Notes: generated from the sequence alone by a model not told the origin. 64,000 nucleotides of DNA from Sinorhizobium sojae CCBAU 05684 (GCF_002288525.1 NZ_CP023068.1:1488001-1552000); one strand, 5' to 3'. Counted from the stretch's first letter, positions 26,417-39,200 are shown. Translations and numbers: made by a program.

Positions 26417-26722
26417 TCACTGCTTTTCAATGAGCGTCCATCGCTGGCTCGGCGTGCACCCATCGCCGAGCTCGATAGTGGCGTCGCCGCTGTCGTCGAC
26501 TTCGGAATCCCATATTGCTCCATGAAGCGTCACCACGGTAGCGTTGTTCGGCGGCCCCGTGTGGCACGTGAATTTGTTCCCAGTTGCATCGACAATGCCC
26601 GATTCAAAGATTAGGCAGACATTTTCAGGATCGGTGGACCAGGTATTTATCGGGCCAAGCTCGTCGATCACCACTACACTGAAATTGTCTTCGCTAAGCC
26701 TAAAGACGTATCTATTCGCCAT
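26417..26722 (-). CDS. small hypothetical protein of 101 residues
   Basis: The start is ATG 26722 (MANRYVFRLSEDNFSVVV) behind GGAGAACGACG. The protein is acidic and strand-rich, with NVCLIFESGIVDATGNKF, TVVTLHGAIWDSEVDDSGD and a C-terminal CTPSQRWTLIEKQ. No signal peptide is present. I do not recognise the family. It lies downstream of the giant gene pair on the same strand, 222 bases after it, and may belong to that operon. Confidence 0.7.
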   Translation of the reverse strand: MANRYVFRLSEDNFSVVVIDELGPINTWSTDPENVCLIFESGIVDATGNKFTCHTGPPNNATVVTLHGAIWDSEVDDSGDATIELGDGCTPSQRWTLIEKQ

Positions 26723-26944
26723 CGTCGTTCTCCGTCGTTTCCTTACTTGATGAGTCAATCAGCCTAATGTTCCGGTGTGTTTGCCTCCGGGTTCAAACGC
26801 GACGCAAAATTGAACCTTCCGTCACCGGCTCCTGCCTTGAGCCGCGGACTTTCCGACCAGCGGCTTCCTCGAGAATTTCTCGCCATGTTCACGCCTTGTT
26901 CTGTTTTCAAGGTATCGACTCGCGCGCACAAGGACCGAGATATC

Positions 26945-29900
26945 TTAAGTGTCGACAGGTATCGGGGGCGAGACAGAGACGATGCGCGCTTGCGCTTCAA
27001 CCATTCCACCGAGACTCCGGACGGAAACGGCATCAGAAGCCTCTGCGTCACCACCGGTGAAGAACCAGTCAAACGTGAACGATGTGACATCGGGAGGTTC
27101 GGCGCTGCTGGCGGACGTCGGTGGCAGTGTCAACATCGATATATCTGCCCAAAACTCGCTATCTGCTGAAAGGCCCGCGATGGACGCGATTGTTAAGTCC
27201 ATGGAAGCGGACGCCAGCACGGAAAAATCCACAGGCTTCGCCGTCGTGAACGAGACACGAGCATCCTCGATGCCCCCGCCCCCATACATCACCTTTGCAT
27301 TGACTTTTTCACCTGGGTAATTTGCTTCGCTCGCAATCAAATTGAGGACGATTGCGCGAACCGGAGCGGCCTTGTCAGCAGGCAGTGAGACAGTAAATTC
27401 ACCAGCGTCCTGAACGCTCCCTCCTGACTGTATAGGTTTCGTCGACAAAGCGAACGAAATCGAAGCGATTCTCTTCGTTCCACGGGTTCCCACGAGCGGC
27501 CGCAGGAAAACGCTCAAACCGATCGGAGCCTTTTCTTTGTTGTCAGCGAATTTCGTGCCAAGCACCGAAAAGAGGTCGAAGTGAGCCACTTTGAATTGGT
27601 CCAATCCGGTGACGCCATTTGGCAGATTCCAGCATAAGGGTACGGCCGGGGTTTCGAATTCTACGACACGAACCGAACCTTTTCCCTCGGCTATCTTGAA
27701 TTCACTGCCCAGAAGCCTTCGAGCGTCATCGTACACCTCCACGTCTCTTCCTGCGCTGCGGACATTCAACGCTCTGACCACCGCAAGATGGCGATGAACA
27801 TAGAGTGGGTTGGGAGCCGTGGTGAGTGACGGTTCTAGCGCGACTGTCTTAGCATCGGCTTTCATTGTGAATTGATAAGTCCCACCGGTGTTCTTCACCG
27901 CGATCGCACTCACCGGATATCGCGACAATGCAGCATCGTTTCCTTCATCGAACGCACTGAGCAACTCGAAGTTTCGGCTGGTCCTTGTCCAGTTCATCAA
28001 CGTCGTGGGACTTGCGGAAGTGCGGTGTGCCTCTATGCGACCCGGCGGGCGGAATTCCAAAGTCTCCGCCCCCTTCGGGAGCGCCCACTCAACAGTTGCA
28101 AGCAGGACCGGAAGGGTGTTGCCAAAATATCCATTCTGATTCGGTCGCCCAAAGACCGATATTGAGGCTCGCCCCGCTTCGAGTGGTAAGTACTGAAATG
28201 CCAGCCCCTCGAGTGCACCCATGAAGGCTTTACAGACTGAAACGAAATCCCTGGAGTTATTGCCGCCCTTATAGAGTAACTCAGAATTAAACCTGACGTC
28301 GAACAGGTCGTCCTGAATTAAGATTTTGCAGACATCATCACCTGAACAAGACAATGTTTGTTCTTCGTCAAACTCGATCCACCACGCGTCGGCAGATGAC
28401 AGTTCGGTTGGAACCTGATCGTGCTCGACCACCCATCGATGATCGAGATATCGACGCAGAGCAACGCTTAAGAAGTGCTCTTCAAGATCAATGGGCGCAG
28501 CGGAAGGCTTGCCGAGATGAACGGGACAGAGAACCAGCGCCGTATTCGCAAAAGCGGGTGCCCTCGCCGAAATCGTATCGAAGGTTAGTCCGACCGGGCC
28601 TTCATTGCTGAGCGACATTGCCAGCGCCGTCTCGAGTTCCATGGGAGAATAGGTAAGTCGTGGGTCGGGACCGACCTCTTTTCGCGAGTCTTTGAGACCC
28701 ACTCGACCACTTCGAAGTTCGTATCCGAACCCGGTTTTGATCTCCGCCCCGATCCGATCAGCTAGCCCTCCGTGAACGTAAGGCGCTTCGTCCAGAACCG
28801 CCATGATGGGCGGCGTGGTTACTCCCGACGAACACCCAACCTCCGGAGACTGAGTCAATGGTATCAGCGCCCGAAGCCGCGGTCTTGTCAGTTGCAGGCG
28901 CGTTTGATCAGCGAGCATTGCGACATGGGTCCACGCCTCGAACGTCCGGTCGTCAGGGGGCGTTCTCCACGCCGGGACATCCGAAACAGCGCCATCTCGC
29001 AATGCTCCCGCATATCGCGATCTGACGACGAGCCGATGCCTGAAAAGCGTTGCCGAGGGCCTCTCCCATGGGAAGGCTTGCAGCCGCGTCTCTGCTGGAA
29101 ACGCATATTGCTGCCAGTCCTCATGGAGGTCGTTGAGTTTAAGGCGCGTGGTTTGTGTATCTGCATCTTCATCGTCGCGGTCAAAAAAGGCCTCGCCGAT
29201 GAAGGGGCCAAGGCCGGCATGGTCGCTCTTTAGCGCGATCACGGGAGTGCTAACCGGGTTGCCGGTCTTGTTAGCTTTGGGGTCAAACCACGAATAGATT
29301 GGACGCCCGGTGTGCCGCCAGCGCTGGGTTTGAATGTCGACGCTTCCCAACTGGCGCCACCGCCAACCGTTAGCGTTCTTCAATATTTTGTCCGGTCGAA
29401 GGGCTAGATCATAGCGGCGCTCTTTGCCAGCGTCGACGATCGTGATTGCGTCTGCGATGAGATCGGCCCAGTCGTTGATCGGCTCCTCAAAAGGGGTGGT
29501 CGGCTTCTTGAGCCTCGAGAGCCACGGTTCATCGTTCGTCGGATTCGGTGCGGCCAGAACGCCAAGCATGCTCTCAATTACCAGTGATGCTCCATCCATC
29601 ACATAATAGTCGTTTCCGCCGATCGTTCGCTTCTCGGTCGCAAGCTCGAGGATGCGGGGAGTGAACGCCGATACTTTCTCCGCTGAGAGCAGCGGTCTCA
29701 CAGTTAACTGTGCAACGAGACCGCGAGGGACATTGACTTCAATTGTCCACTCCGGGTTGATCCGTCCGGGCGGGGCTGCGCGGGGAGGAGCTACCCGCTT
29801 TACCTGCAGCTCAGTTCCTCCAGACGATATTGTCACGTCGGCTGAATGATGCCGCGCGAGGTTTGCCAACGCCCTGACGAGATTGGCAGCGTCTTCGATA

Positions 29901-32900
29901 TCAGGAAGAGGGCGCTCGTGGATGGACACAAGCTCGATTAGCAACGAAGACGCGGCGTAGTTGAGGACCATTTCCGCCGGCTTGTTTGTTAAACCATCCA
30001 AGGGAACGAGCTCAATAAGCATCTTGTCGATCGCGGGATCCGGTAGCGCATCGATCAACTTCGACAATCGATCGTCGAGTGTCCTTCCCAAGACGCCGGC
30101 GAGGAGGGCTTGCCGTGCCTTCTCAAATTTCTCTCGATCGGCAGTCGTGGGGGCAGAACGTGCCGCTGGATTGTTATACCAGCGATCGAAGTCCTCGTAG
30201 GCCACCTTCGGAAACACGATCTCGGCTGACACGACTTTCTGATATATTGGCAACCACTCTGTCCGGCCGGAAGCATCGTCTGGTGCAACAAGCACGAGGT
30301 TTCCCGGTGGCGTACGAGATCCCATATGATTGGCGCGAGAGCTGTTCGAGAGATCCCGCAAGCTGAGGGCGACGCGATCGCCGGTGTTTGAGGTTTCGAT
30401 GGAAAGACGCAACCAGCACGACGAATCATCAAGACCGCTAGGGGCTGGAATTGGATGGGGGCCGACCACGATCGTACCCTTCGGCCCGACTGCCGATACC
30501 AACCATTGTGCCGTTCCACCGACAATAGTGATGATGGCGCGCTCGTCTTCGAACGCATTGGATATAGGGAAGGTCCATGTTGATTCAGCTCTGTCGCCAG
30601 GCTTAGGGTTGGGCCGGAGGAACAGTGCAAGCTTTAATGTCCCTGCGCCGCCCCACCACATCAAATTCGTGAGTTCGATTACTGCACGTTGCCCCTCGCT
30701 TGGAAGCGTGAAAGCGCCCGTCCCGTCAGCGTTCCGCAGTACATCGAGTGAAGCTGCCATGCCCTCGGCCGCTGCCAGACCAATTCTCGGAAAATCTCCA
30801 AACAGCGGATGGACGCCATCGATACTAACGCCGATCCGTGGTGCGCGACCTTCCGTTTTCTCATTAAGGACCGTCCGGCCGATCGACGTCGAGCGCAGAT
30901 AGGGTTGATCCTGAATGTAGCCAACTGGAAGTGAATCTAGGTCGATGGTTTCACTCGGCCACCATGGCTCGTCAGGGACCTTTTGCAGCACGGTGGGCAA
31001 GGCGCCGGAACTTGAGATAATATGCGTAGCAACGCGGTAGGTCATGCCGTATGCTAGACTAGGTAGTTTAGCGTAGGTACCAAGTTGGTCCTTTGTCGGA
31101 GCATCGACCGTATAGAATGGGTCTGATGCCGGAAGTGCTTCATCCTGCGTCGGCGAAAACTCCACCATCGCATTCGACGAAAACGGCAGGCCATTGAATT
31201 CCAGAAAAAGTTGCCGCTGTCCGTCAACGTCCACTGATTGGAGAGGATAAAGTGTAAGTTCATCGATGTCCTGTGAACTACCGACGACCTGATGCTTGGC
31301 AAGGTTCGCATAAGCCCAATTGCTGTCGTTGCGCTTTATGAGCACTGAAACGCCGTTGTAGCGCTCAGCGAAGCTATCGAGGTCCGTAGTGTCGGCGTCC
31401 ACGCTGATCTGAATGGGCAACGGCCTTGGGACGTGATCCGGATTGAAACGAGCAGGCTTGCCGACAGGTAGAACGGCGGCGAGCACGTCGTCGTAAGCAC
31501 GCTTCATCTCCAATCTAAGCGCATCAATCTCAGCAGCGTCCAAGGCTTGAAGCGCATAGACCGGGCAAGCCGATGCTATGGGTTCGAACGCCCCACCCTT
31601 GTCTCCCGTTAAGCGACGAGCGAACCAATCGGCTTCCTGTATCGTTTCGATCAAGAGGTTGTGGCTCCATTGGGACGACGCGCCACGAGCTTGCGCCTTC
31701 GACTTAGCCTCGCTCACCAATGCCATCTCGTAAAGTGTCGCCTGCCCATGACGCGCAGCATCGAGGCCGTTCAACGATGTCTTGAGAAAATCGTTGAACG
31801 CATCATACGCAGACTCCCAATCCGCTGGCGTCCCGACACTACTATCGGCGAATAGCGTGCTCGCGTTGATGTCAGCTTTCTGGAATATTCCAAGAAGAAG
31901 ATCTTCCATGCCGATCTCCGACTGAAGCTTGGCTGCGAGATCTCCAAGTTCGGAAACTAGTTGCCGGTCCAGCGCCGCTGGTTGATCGTCATTTTCATCA
32001 AACCGTTTGCGGAGCTCGTTCTCTAGATCGTCTTCGTTCGCGTCAGCAGGGCCTGGCGTCACATAGAGATTCATGAGAGCCGACAGCAAGGCAGTGGTGT
32101 TAGGATCTTCCCCGATTTCGAACAAAGCGCGAAAAAGTTCAGCAACCTTCTCCCGTTCCGCTGAATCTGCTTCCGCGGGAGGCGTCGCGATCAGTGCTTT
32201 CACACGATTTCTGACGGAATCGCTGATCGTCCGCGGATCAGCCTCTGGCACCCTTTCCAAAACCTCGCCAATCAGCGCTGAGACAAAAGGCCCCCCCATG
32301 TTGCGGAACGGCATCTCGAGACTAAGCAGGAGCGGGTCGAGCATAGTCGCAAGTCCGTTCATCGTTCGCCAGATGAGGCGTTTTACGGAACTCGCCCGGG
32401 CGGTTCCGTTCTTCGGGTCGAGCCATTCAAAACCTTGAATCTGCGGAAATGACCAGAAAAGAGACCCTGACTTGTTGCGCACCTGTTCGAGCGTCCGGTG
32501 GATTATCGGTGCTTCCTCGTTGATCATGAGGAACCCGGTCTTTTCGTCGACGAGGCTCGAGGGGTCGTACTTGGGTTCCGATGTAGCCTGCGTCCTGCAG
32601 GCGATGGTCGAGCCAGACGGCAAGCCTGCATCATAGGTGATATCGAGTTCTTGGCCATCGGGTTGTTGCACGGTCGATTTTGGGATCGTGGGCGGTGCCG
32701 AGGCCGCGTTGAAAAAGGGCAACACAAGCAGGCCATTGAAATCGAACCCCGCATTGATCGCTTTCAATTCCACAAAGCGCACCAATCCCGCTTCCTGGGG
32801 TAGCGGAGCGTCCCACAGGCCGGCGGTCGACAGAACTTTCGATGCATCAAGCTCCTTGGCTGTATAAACGCCCCCGACGATTGGATCCTCGCCCGTCCAG

Positions 32901-33247
32901 TTGCCTCCATGGACACCTAGTGCCGCTACCCGCCGGTCAAGCCAGTCGATGATCTCATCAACTCGATTGCCGGAGGGCGCCCCCTTGGTCGTCAGCACCA
33001 GATCAGCAGGATCAACAAGGGTCAGATCACCCGCGGCGTCAAAACGATAGGCGCTGAACGTCGCTGTGGGTAGAGCCTTAAGGAACGCCCGGAATCGGTC
33101 TTTGGGAACGTTCGGTCCAAGGTTTGTGTCAAGCACATCAAAATTTAGATGCAGCATTACCGCCTTCAAAGAGTCAGGCGGGACAACCGGTCGATCGTAA
33201 GTTGCTCTCGGCTCGAAAACCACCGTGCAATAAACGCGATCATCCAT
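26945..33247 (-). CDS. giant hypothetical protein, 2100 residues
   Basis: This is a single uninterrupted frame from ATG 33247 (MDDRVYCTVVFEPRATYDRP). I recognise no domain, and I see no signal peptide, Walker motif, protease motif, membrane segment or simple repeat. The composition is that of a soluble beta-rich protein, with many short strands and loops such as LFLRPNPKPGDRAESTWTF and ISVFGRPNQNGYFGNTLP. The stretch EFTVSLPADKAAPVRAIVL near residue 1950 and a C-terminal segment ending FDWFFTGGDAEASD look like appended beta domains. The gene overlaps the end of the upstream 2402-residue gene by 8 bases (ATGGATGA), so the two are co-translated and probably form one complex. Confidence 0.85.
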   Translation of the reverse strand: MDDRVYCTVVFEPRATYDRPVVPPDSLKAVMLHLNFDVLDTNLGPNVPKDRFRAFLKALPTATFSAYRFDAAGDLTLVDPADLVLTTKGAPSGNRVDEIIDWLDRRVAALGVHGGNWTGEDPIVGGVYTAKELDASKVLSTAGLWDAPLPQEAGLVRFVELKAINAGFDFNGLLVLPFFNAASAPPTIPKSTVQQPDGQELDITYDAGLPSGSTIACRTQATSEPKYDPSSLVDEKTGFLMINEEAPIIHRTLEQVRNKSGSLFWSFPQIQGFEWLDPKNGTARASSVKRLIWRTMNGLATMLDPLLLSLEMPFRNMGGPFVSALIGEVLERVPEADPRTISDSVRNRVKALIATPPAEADSAEREKVAELFRALFEIGEDPNTTALLSALMNLYVTPGPADANEDDLENELRKRFDENDDQPAALDRQLVSELGDLAAKLQSEIGMEDLLLGIFQKADINASTLFADSSVGTPADWESAYDAFNDFLKTSLNGLDAARHGQATLYEMALVSEAKSKAQARGASSQWSHNLLIETIQEADWFARRLTGDKGGAFEPIASACPVYALQALDAAEIDALRLEMKRAYDDVLAAVLPVGKPARFNPDHVPRPLPIQISVDADTTDLDSFAERYNGVSVLIKRNDSNWAYANLAKHQVVGSSQDIDELTLYPLQSVDVDGQRQLFLEFNGLPFSSNAMVEFSPTQDEALPASDPFYTVDAPTKDQLGTYAKLPSLAYGMTYRVATHIISSSGALPTVLQKVPDEPWWPSETIDLDSLPVGYIQDQPYLRSTSIGRTVLNEKTEGRAPRIGVSIDGVHPLFGDFPRIGLAAAEGMAASLDVLRNADGTGAFTLPSEGQRAVIELTNLMWWGGAGTLKLALFLRPNPKPGDRAESTWTFPISNAFEDERAIITIVGGTAQWLVSAVGPKGTIVVGPHPIPAPSGLDDSSCWLRLSIETSNTGDRVALSLRDLSNSSRANHMGSRTPPGNLVLVAPDDASGRTEWLPIYQKVVSAEIVFPKVAYEDFDRWYNNPAARSAPTTADREKFEKARQALLAGVLGRTLDDRLSKLIDALPDPAIDKMLIELVPLDGLTNKPAEMVLNYAASSLLIELVSIHERPLPDIEDAANLVRALANLARHHSADVTISSGGTELQVKRVAPPRAAPPGRINPEWTIEVNVPRGLVAQLTVRPLLSAEKVSAFTPRILELATEKRTIGGNDYYVMDGASLVIESMLGVLAAPNPTNDEPWLSRLKKPTTPFEEPINDWADLIADAITIVDAGKERRYDLALRPDKILKNANGWRWRQLGSVDIQTQRWRHTGRPIYSWFDPKANKTGNPVSTPVIALKSDHAGLGPFIGEAFFDRDDEDADTQTTRLKLNDLHEDWQQYAFPAETRLQAFPWERPSATLFRHRLVVRSRYAGALRDGAVSDVPAWRTPPDDRTFEAWTHVAMLADQTRLQLTRPRLRALIPLTQSPEVGCSSGVTTPPIMAVLDEAPYVHGGLADRIGAEIKTGFGYELRSGRVGLKDSRKEVGPDPRLTYSPMELETALAMSLSNEGPVGLTFDTISARAPAFANTALVLCPVHLGKPSAAPIDLEEHFLSVALRRYLDHRWVVEHDQVPTELSSADAWWIEFDEEQTLSCSGDDVCKILIQDDLFDVRFNSELLYKGGNNSRDFVSVCKAFMGALEGLAFQYLPLEAGRASISVFGRPNQNGYFGNTLPVLLATVEWALPKGAETLEFRPPGRIEAHRTSASPTTLMNWTRTSRNFELLSAFDEGNDAALSRYPVSAIAVKNTGGTYQFTMKADAKTVALEPSLTTAPNPLYVHRHLAVVRALNVRSAGRDVEVYDDARRLLGSEFKIAEGKGSVRVVEFETPAVPLCWNLPNGVTGLDQFKVAHFDLFSVLGTKFADNKEKAPIGLSVFLRPLVGTRGTKRIASISFALSTKPIQSGGSVQDAGEFTVSLPADKAAPVRAIVLNLIASEANYPGEKVNAKVMYGGGGIEDARVSFTTAKPVDFSVLASASMDLTIASIAGLSADSEFWADISMLTLPPTSASSAEPPDVTSFTFDWFFTGGDAEASDAVSVRSLGGMVEAQARIVSVSPPIPVDT

Positions 33248-36200
33248 GGCGTGCCCCCATTATGTCCTCGGCCTTTCGAGCCGCCGCCGCGAGTTTCGGG
33301 TCGTCGATCGTCGCGTTCGTATCGACCGACGTGACGGTTTGCGCCTTTCCTCCTCGCAGCGTGTATTTGGCGTTTGCCCGGGCAGAGAGAGTGAAGAAGC
33401 GGGAGATGCGGATACTCACCGTCAGAGTTCCAGCCGCGTCAATCTGGCCGGTGTTGCGGTAAGCGAGCCTGAGGAGCAGCCCCATGTACACCGTCGCGAT
33501 CCCGGCGACGCTGACGTTGCCAGCTACCAACAGGACGAGCGAGACCGTCAATCCACCGCCGGAAGTGCCGATAAGTTTGCGGTACGCGAGCGCGACACTC
33601 AAGGTTATATAGACCTGGCCGCTTACGGGGCCAAAGGCAAACCCGAGTGAGGCGGATCCGCCCGCTGCCGCCTCCACAACGACCATCAACTCATTCCGGA
33701 ACGGCCGGTATTCGGTATCGACGCTGACATAGCCGGTTCCGCCCAGAATGAAGAGCGAGAAAAGGAACGGCGTCTCCGGCTTGCTCAGCGAAAATCTGTC
33801 GGAGATGACAAAGTCCGGAAAAGCGATCAGAGAGAAGCTGTTAGAAATAGAGATGTTGCTGACGCCGCTTGTTGCGTACATCAGGCTGACAGGGGGCATA
33901 GAGAATTCGTGCTCTACCCCGACAGGCACGCCACTCTGCTTGATGACCTTCAAACCGCCGAGTTCGCTCGGAAAGAGACTTCCCAGAGTGTCCTGTACGA
34001 ACTGAAAGGCGGGGTTCAATCTGATCCCCTTTGGATCGAAGTCCACCTTCAGTCCGGAGGCCTTATCATAGTGAATGGTAACCCGGCGCATTGTGACCAT
34101 CGTCTGTCCGCCGACGACCGCCTCGATGTCGGTAACCAGTGTGGCGCTACCGGTCTGCTCGACCTTGTCCGTGTCTTTGGAAGCGTCGAGCCTGACCTTG
34201 GCAATGAAGTCGGTATCGACAAAATCGAGTTGGAATGGGCCGATTGAGAAAAGCGATTTGCGGCCCTTCATCGGCGCATTAACATCGATCTGAACCCACG
34301 CCCGGAATAGCTTCTTTTCAAAGTCATGGGTGATCCTGATGGCATCTTTGACGCCATCGGGCACTCGATACCCCTTAAAAAGGGTGTCCAGCTTGAGGCC
34401 GCCGAAATTTCGGAAGATTCGGCCGATGTCGTAATTTCTAAGGTCAAACGGGATCAGGCTATCGCCGATCTGGCTGAAGGGTAGGCTAAGGCCAAGCGCC
34501 TTCAGGTCATCACCAAGTTTGCCGAACCAGGCTTCGGCTTTCGTCGTGTCAATGATCTTGTTGACGTCGTTATAGTAGTAGGCGAGACGCTCACGCGCGA
34601 AATCAAGATTGGGCATGGCAGGCGCCGTCGCCGCCGCCGCATAAAGGCGCAGGACCTTATTTGGCAGAGACCCCGGATCGCCGCTGTTGAACGCGCCGAT
34701 TGCTTCGCTAACCCGGTCAACATAGGCATTTGCGCTCGACAATGCGTCTGCAAGATCGTTGCCGATCTTTCGCACATCGACATCGATGGTCTTGGCGAGA
34801 TCTTTGAGTTGAGCGATGGCTTTATTGATGTCACGTTCTTGCAGCGCGGCGTCGAGCTTGTTGAACACTGCATCTATCTGGCCTTTGACCGCCTCCTCGG
34901 CCCTTTTTAAGAGACCCTCCAGCGTGTCGATTGTTCCGCCGACCCCTTCGCAAGCAGCCTTTATGGTTGCAATGCCGCCAAGCGCCTTGTTGCTCAGCCC
35001 CTTGAACTCCTCTTCGGCCAGAGTGCTGAGGTCTCTCAGTCGCTGCCGCAACGCGAGCTGGAACTCCAAATCCACAACGGTGGGTATGACGAGGCCGCTC
35101 AACGCGGCTCTCACGGCCGGCTCCACTATATTTTCGACGATCAATGTGAGTGCCTTGTCGGGACCTATCTCGATCGCGATGCCCTTTAGCTTTTCCTCGA
35201 CCCAGGCCCCGGCGCGATCGATGTCGTTAAATACCGCCCTCACGTCATTTTGAAGGCCTCTCAGGGCTTCGTCGATCCGCGTCAGTGCGGTGTCTACCAG
35301 ACCGTCTGCGACACGGCCAAGATCTCCGCCATATGACAGAAGGCCCGTCGGCAATTCGAATGTCGCCTGCAACGCGCGCTTGATCTCGTCGCAGATCGCC
35401 TGGAGGGCGGGATCGGCAATACTCTCCAATTCACGAATTGAATCGACCAACCAGGTTGCCGCGTCTCTGATCAAATTGGTGCAAAGTTGAATGACTTCGC
35501 TTGACGCCTGCTCCAGCGGCGCGCTCCCCTGTCCCAAGATCTGCCCGAGGGCGTCACATCGGCTCTCGATCGTGCTGGTTGCCTGGTCAAGCTCGGTCAG
35601 GCGAACCTTCATGCTTTCGAAGAGAGCCCTGTATGTGCCATCGTCCTGAGCCATGGCTTCATCCAGCTTTGCCGACGCTAGCGCAGCCAGTTCGTGGATT
35701 TTCAACTTTTCGATCTGGTATTTGATTGACTGAAGGTAGGCCTTCGCCGCTGTTTCGACGCCGCCCAGCGCCGCCGCGATGGATGACTCGCCATCGATAA
35801 TTCTGCAAACGGCGTACGCAGCGTCCGAGGCGATCTGTTGGGCTACCTCATCAAGTTCGGCGGCAAGACGATGCTGGATCTCGAATACGGTTGCCTCGAG
35901 ATCACCAGCGATTCCTTGCTGCACATTTCGAATTTTCTGCTGAAATTCCAACAAGCGCTGGGATGACCAAGGCTTGCTACGGTCATAGCTTGTGCGCACC
36001 AAGCTTAACTCGCGCGCCGCCCGCTGCAAAATGCCGGTGACCTCACTTTCCCAATCACGGGCAATCTGACGGGCTGCCGCGAGACTGCTGCCTGCGCTGG
36101 TCACGTCTTTGACGGTTTCCGTCAGGACCGGCCTCAGCTCGTCGCCAATCAAGTTTGCTATCGTCTCGACAAGCCGGTCAAGCCTCGTTGCCCTGCCGAT

Positions 36201-39200
36201 CGGAACTATCTCGGTATCGTCGTAGGCTCCCCATGAGCGAATTTCCTCAAGAATCAGAAGTTGCTTACGCCGAAGAGAACCGATGAAATCGTCAATAAGC
36301 TTATCGCAGCGGAGTACTTTGCTGCGATCTTCCAAGCTAAACTGCTGGACCTTCTGCCAATAGTCGTTCAGCTGAACCACGCAGGCCCTGAGCTTTGGAT
36401 CCTGCTGCAGTAGCGGGCCTGTGTCCTTGAGTTCCTGCCAAAGCAGCTGCGCAGAGCCTTTGATATCCCCACCAGTCTCAACCGCATTCAAAAAGCCGAC
36501 AAGGGCCTCGTCTAAGCCCTGTAGTTCCGGGGGGCCTTCCCCCGGTCTGTGCCAATGCTTGAGTTGGGCCGAGGGGTGAGGCGGTTCGAGGGAACTTGAA
36601 TCTCTCAGCGCCTCAGCGATCCTCGTGATCTTTGTAGTCTCTTCTGGTCTTGGCCGCATGAACGTGATCGACTCAAGCCCGACATAGAGCGGCTTTCCAC
36701 TTCGTCCTGCATTGACCATGGTGCGGGCGGACGCCGGCGCAAGCCTCCAGGTGAAACGGCGAAAGCCGCGTGGAATGCGACGAGCGCTTGGCGCGCGAGC
36801 GTCCTCCTCAGGGCCTATATCGCTCTGCCGCTGCAACTCGTCGGTTGGGAAAGGCAACCGGGAATAATCGATGCCTGCTCTCGAAATCCATTCGTCGGTG
36901 TTATCTCCTGCACCTGGTGTGGCATCGGCGAAGAAGTACAGATTTTCAGGTTCAAGGCACTCCTGCGTCGCTGTTGGGGCGTCTCCTTCTCCTTCCGCGT
37001 TCGTAACGAAGCCGATGTCCGGCCGCGGGTAGACCTGCGGTCGTTGGGTGGCGCTGTATCGGTTCCAAAGCGGGATCTTCCAGCCAAATTCACCCGTGTC
37101 TTCCGACCATTCGCTGTCGACGTTGATGATCTTTTGATTGAACTGAACCGACCGCAGGAAGCCGCTGCTCTCAAGCTCCGCTGGAAAATCCGGATAGTTC
37201 CGTACCGGTTCGAGCAACTCGATATACTCACTGACTTTCCGCAGGACCGGTCGTCTGGTCCTCGTCTCAGCTTTTTCGCCCTTTGGTGCGAATTGCGCGG
37301 TGGGATTGACCGTCCTTTCATAGACGACAACATGTTTCGCTCTGTGCCAAAAGACGGCAATACGCCCTATGATTTCGATCTTCTGGCGTTGGACAAAGCC
37401 ATTCCTCGTCTCGGAGATAATCGCCAGCCGGTTCTCCAAAAACTCTGCTTTCTGGTCGGCATCGCCCCCAATCGGGGATAAAGCAACGCGCTCTATCGAA
37501 CCGCGGGTTGAGGCTGGATTGGCAAGCAGGGTGTTGAAGAAGTTCTTGGACTCGAGTGGCCACAGCGCGCCGCCACTCAAGCCGTGCTTGTTGTCAAAGC
37601 GAAGCTTCCCTGTCTCAGGCTCGTTGGCCACCTCGCCATCAATAATAGGCGGGCGATGGAGAGCGGTTGAGCGCAGCGCAAAAAGAGTGCCGCGCTGGAA
37701 ACGCGCCGGCGCAAATGCCACGTCTGAATCTGGATCTGCAGACCAAATTTCGAGCCGCTCCGGTCTTCGCGAGAGCGTCTGGTGCAATGCCGACCACCGC
37801 AGCGAGACATCATCGTCCAGCCGCACCGTGGCTTCCCGGTTCGGAAGCCGGCCAACAAGAGCTTCTATTTCTGCTATCCGCGCTCGCCGAGAGGGTCCCA
37901 ACTCTTCGCTCGGCTTGATGCCGACGCTCAAGCCGTACAGAAACTCGGCTCTGAGCGCTTCCAAGCCGACGCCCATGCCAAGCTCGCCGGCTTGTCGGAA
38001 GATTTCCCCGCTCTCCCACTGCGGAAGAACGTAACCACGTTCAACGTCGCTGGGTTTGATCCAAATTTCAGCCGAGGGGGTTAGACGGAACTCGACGGCC
38101 CGGCGGTGTACGTCGTCCACAGCAGGCCGTAGTTTTTCTTCTTCCGAGGGGTTTATGTCGTGGAGTTCCAGGCGTTTCGGCTTGTCCATCGATTCCCCAG
38201 CGACCTGCGGAGGAAATTCGTATTGGTAAGTAGGCGCAGTTAGTTTCAGCTGCCATTGACGCGTGTCACTATCGTAGAACGCAACGATCGCGTTATCCTG
38301 TGAGCCAAGCGCTTCGAGAGCCTGTGAACGGAATCTGACGATTCCGAAAGGTTCCTGCGCCAGCACAACGTACTCGTCGCGCTCAACTATACCGGGCGTC
38401 TGGTCGATCAGATCCGACTGTAGCCAGCGGTCATCCTTGTCACTGATCACCTCTCTGCAATCGAGGAGAAATCGGCTTGTTGAGGCGGCTTGTCGCGAGA
38501 CGATCAAAAGTGGTTGGGGTCTATTAGTGCGCTCGCCCCACGGAAGGGTTAGCGCCACCGGTGCCGCGCGTGACAAGAGCAACCGCAGCCGTAAAAAAAT
38601 GTCTGGCAATTGGAAAGTGTTTGAATTTGTGCCGACCGGAATTCGGCTGCTGCTCGGCTTTCTCGCTGAAAACCAGAAATGGCTTTGGTCGGCGCTGTTA
38701 GAATCGTCGTTCACCGTGGAACCGACAGTCTGCAGCGACATCCCCGCTAGCATCGCTGTCATTGATGTTGCGTTCGCAACATCTCGAGGTTGAAGACGGA
38801 ACTGGCACTTTCTATCGCCGCTGTGCTTTATGTCGCTTGAGATTATCAGGTTTAAGTCCGGACAGCCGACACCGCCTTTTCTTCCGGTTAGCAAGGGCAG
38901 CCATGCATCCGCCGGCACCTTGTATGCGGGGTCCCCATCCGCGCCGAGGGCGCTATCCCACATTGTCAGCCGATAGTCCGGTTCGGCTCCGGATCCGACC
39001 TTCCAATCAAGATTCCCATTCTTGCTTCGCCTGATATCGAAATCGGCAGTGAGCGAGAAGAGCGCGGTCTGAGGCGCGATGTAGATGTCGGCCAAGGATG
39101 AATCCGGAGCGGCCGACTGGTTACTCTCCAGAGCCAGGACGGCAAGTCGCATGCCACGGATTGCGTTCTGTATCAGATCCGCGGCACTTCTTCTCTTTTC

